The position numbers were made by a program, and so were the translations under genes. A DNA stretch of 8,565 bases, from positions 1-8,565 of the forward strand of contig JABFXB010000132.1 in the NCBI GenBank assembly GCA_013361975.1, read 5' to 3'. Source of the stretch: Dermatophilaceae bacterium. Its GTDB lineage: Bacteria > Actinomycetota > Actinomycetes > Actinomycetales > Dermatophilaceae. Shown piece by piece: positions 1-4,913 of the stretch. Position 1 is the stretch's first letter; the number at the start of each line of letters is the position of its first letter. Below the pieces are notes generated by a model. It did not search any database, was not told where the DNA came from, and saw only the letters and a program-made list of their open reading frames with translations.

Positions 1-156
1 GAACATCAGGCCGGCAGCGGCGGTGACGACCGGGACGAGCACGCTCCACGTGATGCGCCGCCGGGCCGGGGACACCGCGGGCTCGGAGACGGCGGGCTCG
101 ACGGGCGGTGCGGCCTCGTGAGGCTCGGGTGCCTCGGGACGCTCGGCGTCGGTCAT
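1..156 (-). CDS. DUF881 family membrane-associated protein (N-terminal 52 residues only)
   Basis: Only the first 52 codons lie in the window; the gene runs off the left edge. The product begins with an acidic, Pro/Glu/Ala-rich cytoplasmic tail (about residues 1-30), then an Arg cluster (32-34) and the start of a hydrophobic segment (residues 37-52, WSVLVPVVTAAAGLMF). This is the usual start of actinobacterial DUF881 proteins, which have one membrane segment followed by an extracytoplasmic coiled coil and DUF881 domain. The ATG at 156 has a GAGGAC element about 10 bases upstream. The divergent arrangement with crgA matches M. tuberculosis Rv0012/Rv0011c, which is the main support for the family call. 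The biochemical function of DUF881 proteins is not established; Bacillus relatives are YlxW and YlxX. A possible 14-codon leader frame overlaps the start codon (separate entry). Family assignment is fairly sure, although the DUF881 domain itself is outside the window. Confidence 0.72.
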   Translation of the reverse strand, partial: MTDAERPEAPEPHEAAPPVEPAVSEPAVSPARRRITWSVLVPVVTAAAGLMF

Positions 157-197
157 GTCCGGTCCTCGCTCGCGCGGACGGTCCGCGCCGCCACCAT
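153..197 (-). CDS. Possible 14-residue leader peptide overlapping the DUF881 start
   Basis: On the minus strand an ATG at 197-195 opens a frame encoding MVAARTVRASEDRT and stops at TGA 155-153. Its stop overlaps the DUF881 start as ATGA, the usual layout for translational coupling. A very strong Shine-Dalgarno sequence, GGAGGAGG (complement of 202-209), lies 4 bases before this ATG, whereas the DUF881 ATG has a weaker GAGGAC. The frame is +1 relative to DUF881, and no in-frame upstream start of DUF881 could use the strong site. The peptide resembles nothing recognised, and its codons carry no evidence beyond this architecture. The strong purine run could instead be chance or a standby ribosome site. 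Confidence 0.35.
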   Translation of the reverse strand: MVAARTVRASEDRT

Positions 198-299
198 TGT
201 GCCTCCTCCGTCGCAGGGGGCGAGCCGTGGTCCCGTGCGCAGGGACGCCGAGCAGGTCATTGGTTACCCTTGGCTCAACTCAGAGCAAGGAGAAGCGCA
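157..299. promoter_or_regulatory. Divergent intergenic region between DUF881 and crgA
   Basis: This 143-bp region separates two outward-reading genes, so it should hold both promoters. Its most AT-rich part is about 258-290. There a TANNNT-type hexamer, TACCCT at 265-270, lies 29 bases before the crgA start, with no convincing -35 element. For the minus strand, CACAAT (complement of 196-201) resembles a -10 hexamer but overlaps the leader-peptide start. The crgA ribosome site AAGGAGA (287-293) is clear. The promoter positions are weak guesses; the divergent layout is certain. Confidence 0.45.
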
Positions 300-551
300 G
301 TGCCCGAGTCCAAAGGCCGCGACCACAAGGCGGCGGCATACGTCCCGCCCCGCACCAGCAAGGCCGCCGAGCCCAACCCCACTTGGTGGGCCCCCGTCTT
401 CATCACGCTGCTCGTCCTCGGGCTGCTGTGGATCGTCGTGTACTACGTGAGCGAGTACAAGTTCCCGATCGGGTCCATCGGCGTGTGGAACCTCGGCGTG
501 GGTTTCGTGCTGCTCATGGGCGGCTTCATCATGACGATGCGGTGGCGCTGA
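300..551 (+). CDS. crgA: Cell division protein CrgA
   Basis: CrgA is a small inner-membrane protein of actinobacterial septa. In mycobacteria it interacts with FtsZ, FtsQ, FtsI and Wag31, and in Streptomyces it affects timing of sporulation septation. The 83-residue product has the family layout: a short basic N-terminal tail starting PESKGR (family PKSK-type start), an aromatic/proline entry NPTWWAPVF (26-34), a first membrane segment (about 31-50), a short loop with PIGSIGVWN (56-64) and a second membrane segment (about 62-80), ending MRWR. The GTG at 300 was chosen because AAGGAGA (287-293) sits at good spacing and the resulting N-terminus matches the family; the frame is open further upstream, but that part is low-quality coding. 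A strong hairpin terminator starts 32 bases after the stop. Identification is secure. Confidence 0.95.
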   Translation: MPESKGRDHKAAAYVPPRTSKAAEPNPTWWAPVFITLLVLGLLWIVVYYVSEYKFPIGSIGVWNLGVGFVLLMGGFIMTMRWR

Positions 552-583
552 CCGGCAGCCCTGCCCACACCCACCCACAGCCT

Positions 584-632
584 CGGCGACGCCGGCTGTC
601 CACACCTGTGGACGGCCGGCGTCGCTGGTTTT
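584..632 (+). terminator. Long hairpin terminator of crgA, containing a head-to-head DnaA-box pair
   Basis: Bases 584-604 pair with 607-627 to give a 21-bp stem with two G-T pairs (585/626 and 597/614) and a two-base CC centre (in RNA a slightly larger loop). A TTTT run follows at 629-632. It begins 32 bases after the crgA stop, so it is a good intrinsic terminator for crgA. The apical part of the stem, CTGTCCACA (596-604) and its partner 607-615, also reads as two DnaA-box-like 9-mers. Confidence 0.8.
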
Positions 633-768
633 CCTCCACAGCTGTGGACAACCCCCGTGCACAACTGGCTGGGCACAGGCCGACGTCTGTCCACAGAGTT
701 TTCCCCAGCTGGGGATGAATGACACGTGTGTAACTACATCCACAGGCTTTTCCACAGGCAGTGGACAA
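596..768. promoter_or_regulatory. Cluster of about eight DnaA-box-like 9-mers (DnaA-binding region)
   Basis: The 9-mers resemble the high-GC actinobacterial DnaA box TTGTCCACA. They are CTGTCCACA 596-604 (+), CCGTCCACA 607-615 (-), TCCTCCACA 632-640 (+), TTGTCCACA 643-651 (-, perfect), CTGTCCACA 687-695 (+), ACATCCACA 736-744 (+), TTTTCCACA 748-756 (+) and TTGTCCACT 760-768 (-). Three are head-to-head pairs separated by 2, 2 and 3 bases. The stretch is clearly richer in A/T than the flanking genes. In this phylum oriC normally lies between dnaA and dnaN, neither of which is here, so a secondary DnaA-binding cluster (titration or regulation) is likelier than the origin. The first pair also sits in the crgA terminator. 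Binding is inferred, not shown. Confidence 0.6.
635..715. repeat. Two related 14-bp perfect palindromes centred on AGCT
   Basis: TCCACAGCTGTGGA (635-648) and TCCCCAGCTGGGGA (702-715) are both perfect palindromes and differ only at one symmetric base pair. The first is formed by two abutting DnaA-box-like sequences. The second has no TCCACA core. They are 67 bp apart, close to six helical turns. Confidence 0.6.
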
Positions 769-787
769 CTCCGGGTGCAGCAGCAGA

Positions 788-820
788 AAGCGCCCCCCGC
801 GGGATCGCTGAGGGGCGCTT
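788..820 (-). terminator. Terminator of the rhomboid protease gene
   Basis: AAGCGCCCC (788-796) pairs perfectly with GGGGCGCTT (812-820) around a 15-base loop that can itself pair through CCGCGG. Read on the minus strand, the hairpin lies 22 bases after the rhomboid stop and the stem runs into TTTCT. The position and the short T-rich tail support an intrinsic terminator. Confidence 0.65.
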
Positions 821-842
821 CGTGCGGCTTCGTGCCGCTTCG

Positions 843-1847
843 TCAGGTGAAGCTGCGGGAGTCGATGAGGCGTACGGCCTCGGGGACGCTGAGGTACTTG
901 GCCACCGCCGTGGCCGCCAGGATGACGAGCACCCCAGCGAGCGCGGCCCACACGAGATGACGGATGCGTTGGCGGCGGAAGGCCACGATCACGCCCGCGC
1001 AGAGCACGCCGGTGACCAGGCCGCCGAGGTGGGCCTGCCAGGAGATGTTCGGGTAGAGGAACCCGAACGCGGCGTTGATGGCGATCGTGACGTACATGGC
1101 CGACGACGACCGCCCGAGGTGGCGGTTCAGCACGAGGAGCGCCCCGAACAGCCCGAAGATGGCACCCGAGGCGCCGACGACCGGCACGAGCCACGCATCG
1201 TCCTGACCCGTCTGCAGCCCCGCCATCGTGGGCGAGCCGGCGAGGAGCGTGACCGCGACCTGACCGCCGATGCCGCTGATCAGGTAGAGCGCCGCAAAGC
1301 GGGCGCGGCCGAGCATCGGTTCGAGGTACTGCCCCAGGGACCACAGGGCGAACATGTTGAGCAGGATGTGGAAGTACGTCGACGGCGAGTGCAGGAACGC
1401 CGCCGTGACGAAGCGCCACGGCTCGGTCCAGCCGAGCGCCGGGCGGAAGCTGTAGTCGAACGTGACGTTCCCGCTGACGCGCTGCGCGAGGTAGACGACG
1501 GCGCAGATCCCGATGATGACGTAGGTGACGACGGGGGTGCCGTCGGTGGCGCGGCCACCGAAGACGGTGCGCGCGCTGGGCCCGGACCGGGCGGCCTCGC
1601 GTACGCAGTCGACGCACTGGATGCCCACGGCAGCGGGCCGCTGGCACTCGGGACACGCGGGCCGGCCGCAGCGCTGGCAGCGCACGTAGGCCTCGCGGTC
1701 GGGGTGGCGCGGGCACACGGACGGACCGGCAGCCGGCTGTGGCACGCCGGGGCGCACCGGCGGCTGGGCGACCGGGTCGGGCGGGCCGAACCGGCTCGGC
1801 TCGCTCGCCGGCTGGGCCGGCGGGACACTGCTCGGGTCGTCGGACAA
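843..1847 (-). CDS. Rhomboid family intramembrane serine protease with N-terminal cysteine-rich domain
   Basis: Rhomboids cleave transmembrane substrates inside the membrane with a Ser-His dyad. The 334-residue product has a Pro-rich tail (1-43), a Cys/His-rich module (C45, H48, C57, C60, C65, C68, C78, C81) resembling a B-box-type zinc finger, then six or more membrane segments from about residue 105. Catalytic features are present: H160 and N164 in FHILLNM (oxyanion-side residues), S227 in GASG (223-230, VVGASGAI) and H273 in WQAHLGGL. The TTG start at 1847 was chosen because AGGGAG stands just upstream and no ATG or GTG lies in frame between it and the ppiA stop; a longer frame reads back into ppiA and is not credible. 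It lies 43 bp downstream of ppiA and probably shares its transcript. The substrate is unknown. The role of the zinc-binding-like domain is inferred from cysteine spacing only. Confidence 0.93.
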   Translation of the reverse strand: MSDDPSSVPPAQPASEPSRFGPPDPVAQPPVRPGVPQPAAGPSVCPRHPDREAYVRCQRCGRPACPECQRPAAVGIQCVDCVREAARSGPSARTVFGGRATDGTPVVTYVIIGICAVVYLAQRVSGNVTFDYSFRPALGWTEPWRFVTAAFLHSPSTYFHILLNMFALWSLGQYLEPMLGRARFAALYLISGIGGQVAVTLLAGSPTMAGLQTGQDDAWLVPVVGASGAIFGLFGALLVLNRHLGRSSSAMYVTIAINAAFGFLYPNISWQAHLGGLVTGVLCAGVIVAFRRQRIRHLVWAALAGVLVILAATAVAKYLSVPEAVRLIDSRSFT

Positions 1848-1890
1848 CTCGATCTCCCTGCCGGTCTCGTCCGTGTGTGCGTCGGTGTGG

Positions 1891-2409
1891 TCAGTCGCTG
1901 ATGGTGACCGAGTTGATGACGACGTCCTCGAGGGGCTTGTCGTTCGCGCCGGTCGGGACGTTGCCGATCTTGTCGACGACGTCGCGCGAGGACTGGTCGG
2001 CGACCTCACCGAAGATGGTGTGCTTGCCCTGGAGCCAGGTGGTGGGGGCCGTCGTGATGAAGAACTGGGAACCGTTGGTGCCCTTGCCCATCCGCTTGCC
2101 GGCGTTGGCCATGGCGAGCACGTAGGGCTTCGTGAAGTCCTTGTCGGGGCTGATCTCGTCGTCGAACGTGAAGCCCGGGCCGCCGAAGCCCTGCCCGATC
2201 GGGCAGCCGCCCTGGATCATGAAGTTCGGGATGATGCGGTGGAAGATGAGGCCGTCGTAGAACGGCGTCGGGTTGGTGCGACCCGCCTCGTCCTTGTACT
2301 CCTTCTCGCCCTTGGCGAGGCCGACGAAGTTCTCCACCGTCTTCGGGGCCTGGTGCTCGAAGAGGTCGACGACGATGTCGCCGTGGTTCGTGTGCAGGGT
2401 TGCCTTCAT
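1891..2409 (-). CDS. ppiA: Peptidyl-prolyl cis-trans isomerase, cyclophilin type, cytosolic
   Basis: This enzyme interconverts cis and trans peptide bonds before proline and helps protein folding in the cytoplasm. The 172-residue product starts directly with the cyclophilin fold and has no signal peptide or lipobox. Active-site motifs are present: FHRIIPNFMIQGG (56-68, catalytic R58 and Q66), the substrate pocket in GTNGSQFFIT (110-119, F117) and WLQGKHTIFG (125-134, with the cyclosporin-type W125 and H130). The length is normal for bacterial cyclophilin A. The ATG at 2409 is preceded by GAGGAT about 9 bases upstream. It is first in a likely two-gene unit with the rhomboid gene and divergent from the helical-protein pair at 2646. 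Its origin-proximal location matches Rv0009 of M. tuberculosis. The call is secure. Confidence 0.96.
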   Translation of the reverse strand: MKATLHTNHGDIVVDLFEHQAPKTVENFVGLAKGEKEYKDEAGRTNPTPFYDGLIFHRIIPNFMIQGGCPIGQGFGGPGFTFDDEISPDKDFTKPYVLAMANAGKRMGKGTNGSQFFITTAPTTWLQGKHTIFGEVADQSSRDVVDKIGNVPTGANDKPLEDVVINSVTISD

Positions 2410-2645
2410 GGGCCCAATCCTCGCACGCCGCGGCCGTATGCCGTCCGGCGGCGCACGGTCCCCGCACCGTTGGTGACGCGGCGCGGGGCCCGTAGCGAGA
2501 CCGGGTGTGCGACGGAGGCCGGTGGAACGTTCGGGGGTGGACCCACCGTTGGCCTAGGAGAAGGATCGAGATGGATCGAGAAGGTTCATCCTCACCCAAG
2601 ACCCGACGAGCCGCCGGTCGCGAACCGGCGCAGGACGGAGTGCCG
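2410..2645. promoter_or_regulatory. Divergent intergenic region between ppiA and the MT0933-like gene
   Basis: The 236-bp region must hold promoters for both directions, but no convincing -35/-10 pair was found. On the plus side a strong ribosome-site-like run, AGGAGAAGGA (2556-2565), precedes an in-frame ATG at 2571. It overlaps a 10-bp-period direct repeat, GGATCGAGA at 2563-2571 and 2573-2581. On the minus side TTGGGCCC abuts the ppiA start. Confidence 0.4.
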
Positions 2646-3269
2646 ATGTCGTTTCTGGACAAGCTGAAGAAGAAGGCCGAGGAGCTCGACCTCGAGACGA
2701 AGGCCAAGCACCTGCAGGAGCAGGCCGCCGCGGCCGCGAAGCAGGCGCGCGAGAAGGCGGGTGACTTCGCGGTCGAGAACCGCGAGAAGATCGACGGCTA
2801 CGTCGAGACGGCCGCGGCGAAGATCGACGAGAAGACCGAGGGCAAGTACGCCGACAAGGTGGCCAAGGTGAAGGAGCAGGTCGAGCACGGGATCGACAAG
2901 GTCGCCGAGGGCCACACGTCCGGGCCGAGCACCGCGACGGGCGCCTCCGCGGCTGTGGGCGCGACGGATGTGACCGGCGGTGACCCCTACCCGGTCGACC
3001 CGGAGTCCCCGACGGCGGTCCCGGCTGCAGGACAGGGCGATCCGGGCCCCGCCACTCCTGTGGACAGCGGGTTCGGGGCGGCAGCGGGTGACGTGCCGGC
3101 ACCGACCCGCGAGGCGCTGGAGGACACGACGCTCGAGGACACCGTGCTCGGTCTCGACCACCCGCCGACCGTTCCCGGGCACCAGGGGCACGACCCGCGC
3201 CAGGGTCACGACGCACCCGGTCCGGAGCACGCGGCACCGAGCACCGACGGTCGTGCGGAGCGTCGCTGA
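2646..3269 (+). CDS. MT0933 (Rv0909-type antitoxin-like) family protein with acidic C-terminal tail
   Basis: The first 90 of 207 residues form a charged, Ala/Lys/Glu-rich helical region starting MSFLDKLKKKAEEL and containing KIDEKTEGKYADKVAKVKE (59-77). This matches the small actinobacterial family named after MT0933/Rv0909, proposed as an antitoxin partner of an SRPBCC-fold protein. Residues 91-207 are a disordered, acidic, Gly/Pro/Asp/His-rich tail. No toxin-like partner lies beside it, so an antitoxin role is doubtful here; it may be a hydrophilin-like stress protein. The ATG at 2646 fits the family N-terminus and has ACGGAG 5 bases upstream. An in-frame ATG at 2571 has a stronger ribosome site, but its 25 extra codons have low third-position G/C, unlike the gene, so it was not chosen. 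It is followed after 42 bp by the alanine-rich membrane protein and is likely co-transcribed. Confidence 0.72.
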   Translation: MSFLDKLKKKAEELDLETKAKHLQEQAAAAAKQAREKAGDFAVENREKIDGYVETAAAKIDEKTEGKYADKVAKVKEQVEHGIDKVAEGHTSGPSTATGASAAVGATDVTGGDPYPVDPESPTAVPAAGQGDPGPATPVDSGFGAAAGDVPAPTREALEDTTLEDTVLGLDHPPTVPGHQGHDPRQGHDAPGPEHAAPSTDGRAERR

Positions 3270-3311
3270 ACTTGGCAGGATGGGTAAGGACGAGTGGACC
3301 TAGGAGGACGA

Positions 3312-4406
3312 ATGTTCCGAACCAAGCAGTCCCGCACGGAGGCTGCCGCTGACCAGGCGCGCGCCGCGGCAGCCGATCTCGGCTCGGCCACGAGTGACCG
3401 CCTGGATGCGCTGAAGCTCAATGCCGCCGCCACGGCGAGCGAGGCTTCCGCTGCAGCCCGGCAAGCGGCACTCGAGCGGGCCCAGGCGGCCCGTGAGGCC
3501 GCCGCACCCGTGCTCCACGACGCCGCCGAGGCAGCCCGCGAGCGCCTCGCGGCCGCCAGGGAGGCCGCCTCACCAGCCCTGCACGATGCCGCCGAGGTCG
3601 CCCGGGAACGGGCCCACGCGGCCCGCGAAGCCGCGGCCCCTCTGCTCCATGACGCGGCCGACCGCGCCAAGCCACGTGTGGAGGCCGCCCAGTCGACCCT
3701 CGTCGACACGGTCCTGCCCAAGGTGGGGGCGGCGATCGCCACGGCTGCCGCAGCCCTCGCCGCAGGTGCCGAGCAGGCCCGCGAGGCGGCCCAGCCCCAC
3801 CTCGAGCAGGCGGCGGCGCAGGCGAGGGAGACCGCAGCTGTCAGCGGGCACCGCGCACAGGACGCGTACGCCGTGCTGAAGGGCGACGCCGTGGCCAAGA
3901 AACGCAGCGGCAAGGGCAAGTGGCTCATCGCAATCGGCCTCACGGCTGCGGCCGTCGCCGCCGTCGCGGCCTTCCGCAAGCAGCAGCAGGCCGACGACCC
4001 GTGGGCCACGCCGCTCGACTCCCGCACCGCGGGCACGGCGGGCGCGTCCGACGCCGCCAGCCTCAAGGACAAGGCCGCCGAGCAGGTGAGCCACGCCAAG
4101 GAGGCCGTCGCGGACGCCGCGAGCAAGGCCAAGGAGAAGGGTTCCGAGCTCGCCGACGCCGCCAAGGACAAGGCCGGCGACCTCGCGGCCAAGGGCCAGT
4201 CCGCCATCGCCGACGCGAAGGACCGTTCGGGCGAGTCCGACGTGGCCTCCGCCGGCCAGGTGACGGCGGTCGACCCGGCGCCCGACTCGGACGCCATCAC
4301 GTCCGACGCGGTCGAGGGCGGCACGATCAACGGCGCGTCCACCACCGCCTCGTCGCGCGGCTCGGCCCGCACCCGCGCGCAGCGGGGTGACTCGCCGGGG
4401 AGCTGA
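3312..4406 (+). CDS. Alanine-rich single-pass membrane protein with 22-residue repeats (DUF5324-like)
   Basis: The 364-residue product is about one third alanine. Residues 1-58 are helical and charged. Residues 59-124 are three near-perfect 22-residue repeats of the form AAREAAxPxLHDAAExARERxx (59-80, 81-102, 103-124), with a weaker copy near 152-175. A basic patch (KKRSGKGK, 196-203) precedes one membrane segment (204-221), then DDPWATP (228-234). A LEA-like Lys/Ala/Asp stretch (251-304) and a Ser/Thr/Asp-rich tail follow. The start has AGGAGG at 3302-3307. The order (Ala-rich amphipathic repeats, basic patch, short membrane segment, DDPW-type motif) resembles DUF5324-type proteins near ppiA in Streptomyces. 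The function is unknown; a long surface-lying amphipathic helix on membrane or envelope is an inference. It ends inside a hairpin and is followed by a strong terminator. Confidence 0.85.
   Translation: MFRTKQSRTEAAADQARAAAADLGSATSDRLDALKLNAAATASEASAAARQAALERAQAAREAAAPVLHDAAEAARERLAAAREAASPALHDAAEVARERAHAAREAAAPLLHDAADRAKPRVEAAQSTLVDTVLPKVGAAIATAAAALAAGAEQAREAAQPHLEQAAAQARETAAVSGHRAQDAYAVLKGDAVAKKRSGKGKWLIAIGLTAAAVAAVAAFRKQQQADDPWATPLDSRTAGTAGASDAASLKDKAAEQVSHAKEAVADAASKAKEKGSELADAAKDKAGDLAAKGQSAIADAKDRSGESDVASAGQVTAVDPAPDSDAITSDAVEGGTINGASTTASSRGSARTRAQRGDSPGS
3486..3683 (+). repeat. Three tandem 66-bp coding repeats
   Basis: Units at 3486-3551, 3552-3617 and 3618-3683 each encode a 22-residue helix, AAREAA(A/S)P(V/A/L)LHDAA(E/D), followed by a variable half. 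The unit length is constant with no gaps. The DNA copies differ at many synonymous sites, so the array looks old and kept by selection on protein rather than freshly duplicated. Confidence 0.85.
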
Positions 4407-4414
4407 TCCCCGGC
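4394..4414 (+). other. GC-rich hairpin enclosing the stop codon of the alanine-rich protein gene
   Basis: GCCGGGGA (4394-4401) pairs perfectly with TCCCCGGC (4407-4414) around the five-base loop GCTGA, which contains the TGA stop (4404-4406). A perfect 10-bp tandem repeat of GACGACGTTC (4417-4436) follows. This may only reflect G/C bias, but it is first of a series of four hairpins. Confidence 0.5.
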
Positions 4415-4442
4415 CGGACGACGTTCGACGACGTTCCGACAA

Positions 4443-4483
4443 AGAGAAGGACCCGGGTGCCAGAGGCATCCGGGTCCTTCTCT
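4443..4483 (+). terminator. Strong 19-bp hairpin terminator after the alanine-rich protein gene
   Basis: Bases 4443-4461 pair with 4465-4483, 19 pairs with a single G-T (4457/4469) and a three-base AGA loop. It lies 37 bp after the stop. There is no T-run after the stem, as is common for terminators in this phylum. The stem is long enough to act in either direction. Confidence 0.85.
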
Positions 4484-4489
4484 GCTTGA

Positions 4490-4526
4490 GCTGGCTCGCA
4501 CCGACAGGGGGACAGCGCGAGCCAGC
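4490..4526. terminator. Second hairpin, possible terminator
   Basis: GCTGGCTCGC (4490-4499) pairs perfectly with GCGAGCCAGC (4517-4526) across a 17-base loop. It starts 7 bases after the preceding stem. No T-tract follows on either strand, so its role as a terminator rests on position and stem alone. Confidence 0.45.
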
Positions 4527-4534
4527 ACATGCAG

Positions 4535-4569
4535 AAGGGCTGGGCGCGGTTCGTGCGGGCCCAACCCTT
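4535..4569. terminator. Third imperfect hairpin, possible terminator for the opposite strand
   Basis: AAGGG (4535-4539) pairs with CCCTT (4565-4569), and after one mismatch TGGGC (4541-4545) pairs with GCCCA (4559-4563). On the minus strand the stem runs into CTTCTGC, so it could stop transcription arriving from the histidine kinase, whose gene ends about 330 bp away. Confidence 0.4.
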
Positions 4570-4632
4570 CGCTACTGACGAGTGTAAACGGAACATGGCC
4601 AGTTGCGAAAGAGTCTCGATGAAGTTTGCATC

Positions 4633-4651
4633 AGATTGAGCGGGTCAATCT
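4633..4651. promoter_or_regulatory. Perfect 7-bp inverted repeat, possible operator
   Basis: AGATTGA (4633-4639) and TCAATCT (4645-4651) are perfect inverted copies separated by GCGGG. The spacing fits a dimeric regulator, and the arms are AT-rich in an otherwise G/C-rich region. It lies 71 bp before the possible small membrane protein gene. No clear -35/-10 pair could be assigned; TTGCGA at 4603-4608 is a weak -35 candidate. The surrounding 4570-4721 holds no other gene that I can support. Confidence 0.35.
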
Positions 4652-4721
4652 CGTCCTTCCGGTCACCACGCCCCCGTCGGGCCGGGCCCTGGAGGCGCCC
4701 GTCGATGGTGCTGCATCGAGC

Positions 4722-4913
4722 ATGGCACTCCCGCTGTGGATGCGCCATAGGTGGTGGCCGTGGATTCCCGGTGGGCAGATGCGCCCGCCGGGCGGGCTGC
4801 TCTTCGGGTTGCTGCTCATGGCCGTGCTGACCTCGACCGGCTGGCACCTCGCCGCGCGTCGAGCCTGGACGCGGTTCGAGCCGACGCCGTGCGCGCCGCC
4901 TCAGGCATCGTGA
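4722..4913 (+). CDS. Possible small membrane protein
   Basis: The frame encodes 63 residues: a Trp/Arg-rich start (MALPLWMRHRWWPWIPGG), one hydrophobic segment at about residues 25-43 (GLLFGLLLMAVLTSTGWHL), then an Arg-containing tail. Third codon positions are strongly G/C, like the other genes here. Against it, there is no good ribosome site before the ATG at 4722, and in-frame alternatives (TTG at 4626, ATG at 4740) are no better. Its last 13 bp overlap the 3' end of the convergent histidine kinase gene. No family was recognised. It may be a genuine small protein linked to the kinase, or chance. Confidence 0.4.
   Translation: MALPLWMRHRWWPWIPGGQMRPPGGLLFGLLLMAVLTSTGWHLAARRAWTRFEPTPCAPPQAS

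Noticed and set aside
596..768. Chromosomal replication origin (oriC)
   Set aside because: The boxes fit, but dnaA and dnaN do not flank the region, and no AT-rich unwinding element of useful length is present. Kept as a DnaA-box cluster only.
715..960. Plus-strand ORF beginning ATGAATGAC in the crgA-rhomboid gap
   Set aside because: It runs through the DnaA-box cluster and the rhomboid terminator into the antisense of the rhomboid 3' end, with no ribosome site.
529..1716. Minus-strand frame overlapping the rhomboid gene in another phase (395 codons)
   Set aside because: Arg/Pro/Ala-rich low-complexity product typical of an off-frame reading in high-GC DNA; no start signal or family.
726..1901. 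Long plus-strand frame antisense to the rhomboid gene (391 codons)
   Set aside because: It mirrors the third-position G/C bias of the rhomboid frame, its product is Arg/Glu/Ala-rich without domains, and the rhomboid frame has clear catalytic motifs.
2646..4406. Toxin-antitoxin operon made of the two plus-strand genes
   Set aside because: The second gene encodes a repeat-rich membrane protein without toxin features, so adjacency to an MT0933-type protein is not evidence of a toxin-antitoxin pair.
3206..4564. Minus-strand frame of 452 codons opposite the alanine-rich protein
   Set aside because: Ala/Ser-rich antisense of the repeats; it crosses the terminator hairpin and has no independent support. 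The plus frame has AGGAGG and a membrane-protein layout.
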